Shown here one piece after another: positions 55,782 through 64,000 of a stretch of DNA of 64,000 nucleotides. How positions within the stretch are numbered: position 1 is the stretch's first letter; each line of letters begins with the position of its first letter. The notes below the pieces were generated by a model, which saw only the letters and a list, made by a program, of their open reading frames with translations, was not told where the DNA came from and searched no databases. Position numbers and translations under genes: made by a program. Source of the DNA: Deroplatys truncata (Eukaryota; Arthropoda; Insecta; Mantodea; Mantidae); contig CM060986.1 of NCBI GenBank assembly GCA_030765065.1, positions 78,485,573 through 78,549,572 on the forward strand, written 5' to 3'.

Positions 55782-56564
55782 TCTGATGTGTTACACTCAC
55801 ATGACTTTCTCTACTCTTGTACAAACTGTTTCTACAAACTCTTATTCTCCATCTACTTCATATTAATCGAAATAAACATTTGCAGAAACGATCTTTTGAC
55901 ATGTAAAGAGAATTACATTTTACACATAGCGAAAAGTTCTAAAAATATTTGACTATCGCTTAAGGCCTACTATGCTCCCGTGTTTTGTATTTGCAAGGGC
56001 AATATAACTACAGATATATCCCTTAATAGCTGGTTGCTATGCGCAGCACCATTCTCTTTGCCACAGATTAATACTCTTTGCATATCCAAGACAAAAAAAC
56101 GAATAAAGAATTTCCATTTGAGAAAATAAGTATTGAAAAATTTAAGTGAATAACAAGCAATATCTCGAAAATGGTTCAATCAACAAAAAAATGTATATGA
56201 CATAAATTGTGTATTTTAAGGCGATCTACATTTTTTGTGTAGTAAACTTTTATTTATCTCTTATGGTTTACCAGTTATGCAAAAGTATTTCACAATGGAG
56301 AATACTTTTGGAGACATTCCCAGAAAATTTGAGACATACATTTCATTTGTCATGAAAATATCTTAAACATATGATATTTTAATCAAAATCGTTAGAACCA
56401 TTTTTGAGAAAATTAAAATTTTCGAAAAATGTTCCATGTAAAGGGTAATCTGGGGTGGGGGAATTTTCTTGAAAACCTTCGTGTCGCATCTCTGGAAGAT
56501 ACTGAACCTAAATACCACGTTTGGTGTTTATCCGACTGTTCGTTTCTGAGTTATGCGGTTCACA

Positions 56565-56603
<39 letters not shown>

Positions 56604-56753
56604 TCACACACACAGAGACACACAGGCACACACACGGAAATGTTTCCAAAAATGGGGGGTCTCAAAACATGTATTTCCGATGAAATCTCGGTATCGAATT
56701 TTTTGGTGGAATACAATACTTCCCCTACTTACTCTACGTAGTAGAGAAAGTAA
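55782..56753 (+). mobile_element. HLE repeat, full length with long CA tract
   Basis: Starts TCTGATGTGTTACACTCACA and ends GTAGAGAAAGTAA at 56753, 972 bp. An interrupted CA tract lies at 56563-56635. Very similar to the inverted copy 57307-58260. Confidence 0.8.
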
Positions 56754-57439
56754 TATAAGTATTTGAAAATTTAACACAATAACAAAGATTATCTCGGAAA
56801 CGATTAACTCCACAAAAAATATATATTTGACATAAATTGTGTGCTTTAACGAGATCTAAATTTTGTGTATTTCAAACTTTTGTCTATCTCTTAGGTTTAC
56901 TAGTTATACAAAAGTCATTCAGAATGAGAACTCTGCATGCTATTCGGAGAAAATTCAAGATATACATTTGATGTTTTATGCAAATAACTAACTTAAGCTT
57001 AAACGTAGCGTATTCTTCTACATTTTGGTGCAAGGTGCACAAAAGGTTTTGATATTTTAGAATAATTCTTTATACGCCAGCAAGACTTAATGATAAAATT
57101 CTTAAAACAACAGCAGGCCCTGCATGAGCAATCATCCATTGCTCAAAGAGGAAGGTAAGCAGTTCATCCTATGCTAGCTACTTTTCTTAAACATAATGTA
57201 TTGTAATCAAAAATAACTAAATAGTTTGCAACGTAAAGAGTAATATCCGGTGGAGGATTTCCTTGAAAAACTTTGTATCCTTTGAAGATGCTTAACTTAA
57301 ATAACTGTTTTTACTTTCTCTACTACGTATAGTAAGTAGGGGAAGTATTGTATTCCACCCAAAAATTCGATACCGAGATTTCACCGGAAATATATCTTTT
57401 GAGACCCCTGAATCCAAAAAAAGCATTTTTGGAAATATG

Positions 57440-57442
<3 letters not shown>

Positions 57443-57492
<50 letters not shown>
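57443..57492 (+). repeat. (GT)n microsatellite in HLE
   Basis: About 24 GT units. Open frames of TH or CV repeats through it are artefacts. Confidence 0.95.
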
Positions 57493-57493
<1 letters not shown>

Positions 57494-57869
57494 TGTGAGC
57501 AGCATAACTCAGAAACGAACAGTCGGATAAACACCAAACTTGGTATTTAGGTTCAGTATCTTCCAGAGATGCAAAACATAGAAATTTCAAGAAAATCCCC
57601 CCACCCCAGATTACTCTTTACATGTAAAATTTTTCGAAAATTTTAATTTTCTCAAAAATTGCTATAACGATTTTGATTAAAATATCATATGTTTAAGATA
57701 TTTTCATGACAAATGAAACGTATATCTCGAATTTTCTGGGAATGTCTCCAAAAGTGTTCTTCATTGTGAATGACGTTTGCATAACTGGTAAACCATAAGA
57801 GATAGACAAGATTTTACTACAAAAAAAATGTAGATCGCGTTAAAATACACAATTTATGTCATATACATT

Positions 57870-57903
57870 GTTTTTTTTTTTTTTGTTTTTTTTTTTTTTT
57901 TTT
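57870..57903 (+). repeat. T-rich tract
   Basis: Runs of T broken by single G at the position where other copies have a few T; an expansion within the HLE copy. Confidence 0.9.
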
Positions 57904-58260
57904 GTTGAGTGAACCATTTTCGAGATATTGCTTATTATTCCCTTAAATTTTTCAATAATTTTCTCAAATGGGAATTCGTTGTTCATTTTTTTGTCTTGGA
58001 TATGCAAAGAGTATTAATCTGCGGCAAAGAGAATGGTGCTGCACATAGCAACCAGCTATTAAGAGATATGTCTATGCTTAAAGGCTACTGTATTTCTATA
58101 TTGCCCTTGCAAATACAAAACAAGGGGAACATAGTACGCCTTAAGCGAAAGTCAAATATTTTTAGAACGGGTCACTATGTGTAAAATGTAATTCTCTTTG
58201 CATGTCAAAAGATCGTTTCTGCAAATGTTTATCTCGATTAACATGAAATAGATGGAGAAT

Positions 58261-59014
58261 AATCTATCGTTTATTAGTGGGTATACAAACTAGCCGTACT
58301 AAAGCTTATTTTTATATCTACTTCATTTTAATCCAAATAAACCTTTGCATAAATAACTACGTTATACATTTCGTTATAGATACAAAGGGAACCGTGATAT
58401 TGATATGTTTTAACAACTAAACGCTATACGCTGGCCTTAAAATTCCATACTGTTTCAACGGAATCGCGAGAAACAACTGAATATTGACAGGACTTTAAAA
58501 TAATGGCTAAGTATTGAACAATTCGAACCATTAATAACGGGATCTGAATTTCTTATGTGTACGTTTTTGTCTACGGCTTAACGTTTACCAGTTATACAAG
58601 ATTATATAAAATTCCTTCCGAAAGAAGAGGACTTCAAAGGTTATTCCCAAAAAATTTAAGATATACATTTTATTTTTGTAAATATCTTTAATAGATGGTA
58701 TTTTAATAAAAATCGTTAGTCATTTTTTATAATCAAAATTGTTTGAAAAATGTTCCATGTAAAGGGTAGTTGGATAGGAGGAACTTCTTGAAAATCGTCG
58801 ATGCCTCTTTGTAGGGTACTGAATTTAACTACCAAGAATCCGACCTTTCGTTTTTACTTACGCTGTTCACACACACACACGTATCTTTTCCAAATTTGTT
58901 TCTAAAAGTGCCCTTTTTTGTAATTAAGAAGCCTCAAAATATGTCTTTGGTGAAATCTCGGTATTGAATTTTTGGTTCTCTACCTACTAGGTACGAGGTA
59001 GAGAAAGTTAAAAA
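58261..59014 (+). mobile_element. HLE repeat, 5' end missing
   Basis: Begins 'tctatcgtttattagtggg' directly after the inverted copy and ends 'gaggtagagaaagttaaaaaag'. Short CA tract at 58867-58880. Belongs to the subfamily of 21672-22884. Confidence 0.75.
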
Positions 59015-59106
59015 AGAAAATCAATTCTAAACAAATATCCAGAAAAGAAAGCAAGAGTATGAGTCAATATTTATATGAAGTAAACAAAATTGAAAATGGA
59101 CTATGA

Positions 59107-59110
<4 letters not shown>

Positions 59111-59145
<35 letters not shown>
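59111..59145 (+). repeat. (GA)n microsatellite
   Basis: About 17 GA units just downstream of the HLE cluster. Confidence 0.95.
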
Positions 59146-59147
<2 letters not shown>

Positions 59148-59169
59148 ATTTAATTGTAAATAATAATAT

Positions 59170-59282
59170 TTAGTTATTAAATGTGTATGAATTACAGGAA
59201 TTGTCTACCGAATGAGAATGAGGCTAAATTTCAGTATACAAACTAACTTCAATTTTTTCTTAGCACTTTACCAAATAAATAA
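59170..59282 (-). mobile_element. Fragment of the LTR-like repeat at 7650-8195
   Basis: Shares 'tattaaatgtgtatgaat', 'taccgaatgag' and 'tttttcttagcactttaccaaat' with 8096-8195 in order. It represents only the U3 start, and its right edge coincides with a tRNA-like head. Confidence 0.6.
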
Positions 59283-59365
59283 AGCCCACCTCAGTAGTGT
59301 GCAAGTAGCATGTCTGTGTTACATTCAAGAGGTCTCGAGTTTGAGTCTCGGTTAAGGTGGATACA
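59283..59365 (+). mobile_element. tRNA-like SINE head
   Basis: Box A-like AGTAGTGTGCAAGTAGCATG and box B GAGTTTGAGTCTCGG. CCCACCT and AGGTGG can pair like an acceptor stem. No tRNA gene score can be computed here. The body continues for an unknown length. Confidence 0.5.
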
Positions 59366-61299
59366 AATTTCTACATAAGGAGTTAAAGGTATGGTAAGAT
59401 AGGGTTTTAAAAGTTGCAGGGTAGTCTACAAAGTTCGTTAAGAGTAGAGTTAAATGTACAGTGCTGTCTAGATAGTCAAATAACCTTGGTTTTATGCAAG
59501 GGGTTGAAAATAAGAGTAATAGAAGATTTTTAAAGGTGTACGGTAGTTCAACCTTTTTTCCAGATTTTAAAACTCATCTACACACTGTTTTGTCAAAACC
59601 CGCACCAAAATTTTTCTGTGCTCAATACAATCACAGGGACATTCAGTAACCCAATTTTAAAGATTTAATGCCTCCCCTTCACCTCTTTGGGGAGGAAATC
59701 ATCAAATAACCACCATGTTCGCTAAGGGGCCAAAATATCCTCCGACATTCATATTCAACGAAACGGGACTGAAATTGTATGGCATGAATCCGTAACGCTA
59801 CCCTATGCCATCCAATTTTAAAACTTTTGTAAATATTTATAGCCTATGCCCATAGGGAAGAACATGGCTTTTCAGTGCTAAAATGGTTATCAAAATCACT
59901 TGAAAGTGGCTTTCGGCGCTACTAGCTGCATGCAAAATGTTGAAGTTTGGAGAAAGCATGTTTAGTAGGCTGGAAAGCACTGTATTCCTTAGTTTTCGCC
60001 TGATTTCGGAAAAAATGATTAATGACCCCTATTGTGGATGCAGCTGAGGTGCTTTTACCAAACATCGACTCCCAAATATAATAGTGTGGATATAGTAGAT
60101 CTATAGTATTTGAATACAGAATGCAATTCTATATTCAAAACTCAATCATGAATCATTCAGTAAGACAGTATAAAAATTTTAAAAGTTCCATATGTTTCAC
60201 TAAGCAATAGGGAAGCATCGATGTGCATTTCCAATGTAGCCCAAAATAGACAGGTAGACAGTTGTTTCTCACTCTCCAATGCTAATGCGTAGATAATTTT
60301 AAATGCGAATAGCAATACTTTCTAATCTAGCACCCTATCAAGCCTCTCAAGAAACACTACAGCTGCCCAGCGAATGGTTAGAAATCCCTGAGTTGACTCC
60401 TGTCAAACCACGCCCAAATATATACATTAACAAGCTACTACGTTTCTAATAATCTCGAAGCTATCATGATAATGGATGATAAACTCCAGCTCCCAATACA
60501 AACATCTTTCCCCTTTCTGTGTACCTACACTGTAGACCTGCATATGCAGAAAGAGGAGAGCGAAAGAGAGAGAATGTTTATACAGGAAGTGCGAGTTTAC
60601 CAGCAAATATTTGTGTTAAGCACGCTGACCTGAACACTACAACTTGAAACACACTAGAAAAATAGCAATTCCTGGGGGAAAAAGAGGGGGTGATGGGGGC
60701 AAAAGAATCAATTCATTACACAAATACACACATACAGTGCCACGAAATGCTAGATTTTGGGGTGTACAGGAAATGCAAACCTCAAAGCGAATGTTCTTTG
60801 TTCTTCTCCATAGCTTAGATTTCCAATCGTCAGAAGTTCACTTCAGATTTATGGTAGGTCTCCCTTCTTATGCTTTTTTATAACAATGGGTTGTTTCGCG
60901 AACAATTATTAGAGACTTAAGCCCAGCTCATAAAAGACAATTTCAGTTGAGAGATTTGTGGTAGAATGCAAAGCTGTTTACATAATAGCTTGAAAAGCAA
61001 TACTGATCGTCTTGAGGCCAACCGTCGCTAAGAATACACTTGGATAAACATACAGGAAAATCTCCCCATCTCCTCCATAAGGATTTTGTAGGTACTTAAA
61101 CTCATGGAGGGAGAGGTGCATGGTCCTAGCTGCATAGGTCTTTACAATTAGGGGTGATTCGCTGTGATGTAGGCGACAGATTCCTAACATTTACAAAGTG
61201 TATTCCATCGACCATAACCGTCCTCCAACAGGGGGCAGTGAGGCCCCAGAACAGGAGAAGTCGGTGAAAACCTTCACAAATGTCACAATTATTAATATA
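59366..61299. other. 1.9 kb without recognised gene
   Basis: No open frame with a recognised domain, no LTR, SINE or HLE signature. It could be unique DNA flanking the satellite. Confidence 0.4.
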
Positions 61300-61481
61300 T
61301 TTTTACACTCGAACTAAACATGTTCTGGTGTGCCCTGAACATTACATATTTGGCATAGGTCATTTGTTGTTTTCTTAATGTTCTTCCAGTAAGTACCATA
61401 AGGACCATGGGCAGACAGATAATGAATCATCCCCTTGGTGGCGTTTATATATTTCATTCTTAGCTTTTCGTTAATGTTGTT
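61300..61481 (-). pseudogene. LINE ORF2 C-terminal remnant
   Basis: The minus frame reads YLSAHGPYGTYWKNI, then DLCQICNVQGTPEHV, stop, FEC. The pattern 'C-x2-C ... EH-x4-C' with the preceding 'GHGxFGxY' type block is typical of the zinc-knuckle tail after the reverse transcriptase of insect non-LTR elements (Jockey/R1-like). A stop replaces one residue of the knuckle and the rest of ORF2 is missing. It abuts the start of the CTGG satellite. Confidence 0.65.
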
Positions 61482-61483
61482 AA

Positions 61484-64000
61484 AAATGAACCCTGGCTGG
61501 CTTAGTGGCTGTGCCTTGTCCTGTGCAGTGGTTCTCTGGCTGGCTGACACGGCCTCTTCCTGGGTCTGCGCCCTTCCTGGCTGGCTGGGCCTGAAACTTT
61601 GCTGACAGGGCCTGGTCCTGGGCCTTGGTTAATTGTGCCTGGGTCTGGACCATGGCTGGCTGGCCTAGTCCTTGACCTGAAACTGCGCTCCGGTGGCGGG
61701 GCCTGTACCTGGGCCTTGGTTGACTGGACCTAGTCTTGGTTCTGGCCTCAGTCTCGGTTCTTGCTGCCAAGGCAGGCTGGGCCTGGTCCAGGTCCCAGGT
61801 CGGCTGGCCTGTGCCTGAATCCCAGCTGTCTACGCTGAGCCTGGACCTGTTGTTGGGCCCTGCCTGGCTTGCCTGCGCCCGGTAGTGTGCGCTGGCTGCT
61901 GGGCCTGGTCCCTGCCTGGCTGAACTGCGCCTGGCCATATGCCGTGTCTGGCTGGCTGGCTGGTCCTGGGCTCTGGAAGCTGGCTGGCTGCCCGGCCTAG
62001 AACTGGGTCCTAGCAGGCTGGCTGTCCCTGAGCTTAGCCCTAGGCCTTGGCCCAAATTAACCCTTGCTACCTGGGATTGGCCTGGAGCTCTGACTGGTCT
62101 ACTGATTAGTCCTTGCCGTGCGCCCTGGTTGGCTGGCCCTGGGACTGGAGCTTGAACCTGACCTGCTGGCTTGCTGTCTGGACCTTGGTAAGTTCTTCGG
62201 CCCGGTCTGGCTGTCTGGTTGGGTCTGGGTTTGCGTTCGGGGCCCTGGCATGCTGGCTGGACCTACACCTGGGCCTGGACCCAGGCTCACTGCCTGGGCC
62301 TGGTCCTGGGTATTAGCCGGCCGGCTGGCTTGGATGGGCATGGACCTCGGCCCTGCCTGGCTGGATTACTAGGCTTGGACCTAGACCTGGGCACTATCTG
62401 GCTGGCTGGCGACTGGCTGGTAGCCTGGGCTGGACTGGCTTACTGAGCCTGGGCACTGAATGTTAACTGGCTAGTTGAGCCAAGGCCATGGCTGGCTAGT
62501 TTGACCTAGGCCTGGGACCTGGATAGCTAGACCGGATCCTGGTCCTGGGCCCTCGCTGTCTGGCTTCGACCCCGGCTTGCTGTCTGGCTGGTCCTTGGCC
62601 TCGCCTGTGTTCTAGCTGGCTCGGCCTGGGCCTGAACCCTGGTTCGCTGGCCAGCTGATTGGCTGTGCCTGGCCCTGAGCCCTAGCTGGCTGGGTGTCTG
62701 GATGAGCTTGGGCCTGGGTTCTGGCTTGCTGGTTGGGCTTGGGCCTGGTGCTGTTCCCGGCTAGCTGTCTAGTTGTCTGGGCCTAGGCTGGGTAGCTCGC
62801 AAATCATAGGTGTGTTTTCTGTGCCCTGACTGGCAAGCTGGCTTCTCCTGGACCTGGGCCTTGGCTGGATGGCTTCCTGGGCCTGCGTTTGGGCCCTGGC
62901 CGAATGGCTGGCTGGCTGGCTGGCTGGTTGGCTGGGCCTGGACCCTGGCTGTCTACTTTATCGGCTGGGCCTGTCTGAGCCCTCGCTGGCTATCTGCCCT
63001 GCCTGGCTGGGCCCTAGCTGGCTGGCTGTCATGGCTGGGTCCTTGCTGGCTGGCTGGCTAGGCCCTGGCTGGCCTGCTTTGCCGTAGCTGGCTGGCTTGC
63101 TGTCTGTCTGGGCTCTGGCTGGCTGTTTCTGACTGACCTGAGATTTTCCTTATACCTGGGCCTGGGACGGGCCGTGTTTAGCCGGCTGGTTAGACCCTGA
63201 CTGGCTGGCTCGCTATCTGTTTCGGCCCTGGCTGACCCGGTCTGGCTCGAGGCTTGGCTTGTGCCTAGACCTGTGCCTGGGCCCTGGTTGGCTAGCTGGG
63301 TAACTGACTTGTTGAGCACGCCCTTCCAGGTGACTGGTAGGTACTCTGGGCCCGCCCTGCCTGGGTCCTAACTGGATTGCTGGCTATCTGGCTGGCTCGC
63401 CCTGGGCCCGGGCTGTCTGACTGGCTGGGCCTTGGACCTGGCTGGGCGGCTAGCTGGCTGGCTCCGGATCTGTTCCTGGGCGCTGGCTGGCTAGCCCTGG
63501 CCCCTGGCAGTGTGAATAGCTGCGCCTGGACGTGGGTTCTGGGTCCTGGATGGCTGGCTGGCTGAGCTTGGTCTGGGCCGAGGATGGATGCCTGGCTGGG
63601 CCCGGCCTGGGCCTTGGATGAATGGTTGACCGGCTGGGCCCGGGCTTGGGCCTGGCCCTGGACCCAGGCTGGCTGGTTTGCTGACTGGGTACACCCTCAC
63701 TGCTGGCGGAAAGTCACGCTGGTCCCGCTGGCTGGTAGGCTTGGCCCACCCTTGCTTGCTGTGACCTGGTTGGCTGGCTGGGCTTTGTCTGGCCGGCTGG
63801 GCATTGGTTGGCTGCCTGGGTTTGGCTGGTTGCTTGCCTGGCTGGCTTTGGTTGGCTGGGACTTTGCTGGCTGGCTGGGCTTTGTCTGGCGGGCTATGTC
63901 TGGCTGGCTTGGTGGGCTGTCTGGCTGGCTGGGCTTTGGCTGTCTGGCTGAGCTTGGCTGGCTGGGTTTTGACTGGCTGGCTGGCTTTGCTTTGGCAGCT
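61484..64000 (+). repeat. GC-rich CTGG-based minisatellite, continues past window
   Basis: The plus strand consists of irregular combinations of CTGGCTGG, GGGCCTGGNCC and CCTGGGCCCTGG for 2.5 kb, strongly G/T-biased on this strand and far more GC-rich than the rest. The variant mix shifts near 63730 towards 'ggctggctgggctttg'. Open frames up to 191 codons (W/L/A/G on plus; Q/P/A/S on minus) are low-complexity artefacts. The left boundary is sharp at the LINE remnant. Confidence 0.9.

Larger units (their letters stand above)
55112..57306 (+). mobile_element. Old HLE copy hosting several insertions
   Basis: Plus-strand blocks 55112-55267, 55406-55552, 56754-57002 and 57187-57306 are consecutive parts of one element (start 'ttgatttgttgcataacatg'). 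The large break falls in 'cttgagaaaaaaaa/tataagtattt', adjacent in intact copies. Insertions are a SINE-A fragment, a 1.2-kb HLE block and a ~180-bp segment (57003-57186) flanked by 'cttaa' repeats. Confidence 0.7.
57307..58260 (-). mobile_element. HLE repeat, long GT and T tracts
   Basis: Starts TTTTACTTTCTCTACTACG and runs to 'gaaatagatggagaat', lacking the last ~60 bases of the 5' end. Contains (GT)n at 57443-57492 and a T-rich run at 57870-57903. It forms a large inverted repeat with 55782-56753. Confidence 0.8.

Noticed and set aside
56429-57590. Several frames with poly-TH or poly-CV runs
   Set aside because: They are translations of CA/GT microsatellites in HLE copies.
61480-62055. 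191-codon minus-strand open frame rich in Q, P, A and S
   Set aside because: Translation of the CTGG minisatellite; low complexity and adjoining frames are equally open.

Overview
The window looks like repeat-rich, intergenic nuclear DNA of an arthropod, most likely an insect with a large genome. The reasons are an AT-rich background, mariner/Tc1-type transposase remnants, several tRNA-derived SINE families, gypsy-type LTR pieces and no compact coding regions. I found no convincing host gene. Every coding remnant I can name belongs to a transposon or retrotransposon, and one unidentified open frame (16437-16922, minus) remains. The species cannot be determined from the sequence alone.

The dominant component is one interspersed family, called HLE here, with about 25 copies spread across 1796-59014 on both strands. 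A full copy is about 0.8-1.2 kb. It begins TCTGATGTG..., carries the subterminal motif ACTTTCTCTAC, has a CA or GA microsatellite near its 3' side, and ends in a CTACTA-TACG-TAGTAG type hairpin followed by AGAAAGTAA. Copies insert into A-runs without a visible target duplication. This is the architecture described for Helentron-associated non-autonomous elements (HINE/DINE-1-like); I infer that class, since no Rep/helicase is present. Copies sit inside one another and host other elements, which gives a readable insertion stratigraphy at 4524-6343, 21183-23250, 23252-27652, 46026-48704, 52908-54431 and 55112-59014.

Other layers are: (i) a tRNA-derived SINE (SINE-A; 3528, 5608, 32407, 48340, 51810, 55268), several copies with target duplications and often inside other repeats; (ii) a second SINE family with a conserved core (SINE-B; 3250, 4709, 17341, 32225, 51690), plus other tRNA-like heads and an inverted tRNA-like pair (22053-22378); (iii) Tc1/mariner relics with TA duplications, including three with long inverted arms (15748-16323, 23629-26821, 41092-41793) and more conventional transposase pseudogenes (10126-11146, 34078-35327, 51050-51630); (iv) LTR material: an LTR family (LTR1; 18074, 39731, 42435), one copy lying downstream of a gypsy-type integrase tail (19625-19924), with a variable 36-bp tandem array just after its TATA box, and a second family (LTR2; 25530, 44556) followed by clustered primer-binding-site-like motifs.

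The last 2.5 kb (61484-64000) changes abruptly to a GC-rich CTGG-based minisatellite that runs off the end of the window, next to a LINE-type ORF2 C-terminal remnant (61300-61481). Nothing here works together as a pathway. The organisation is a palimpsest of successive insertions, and its order can be read from nesting and target-site duplications.
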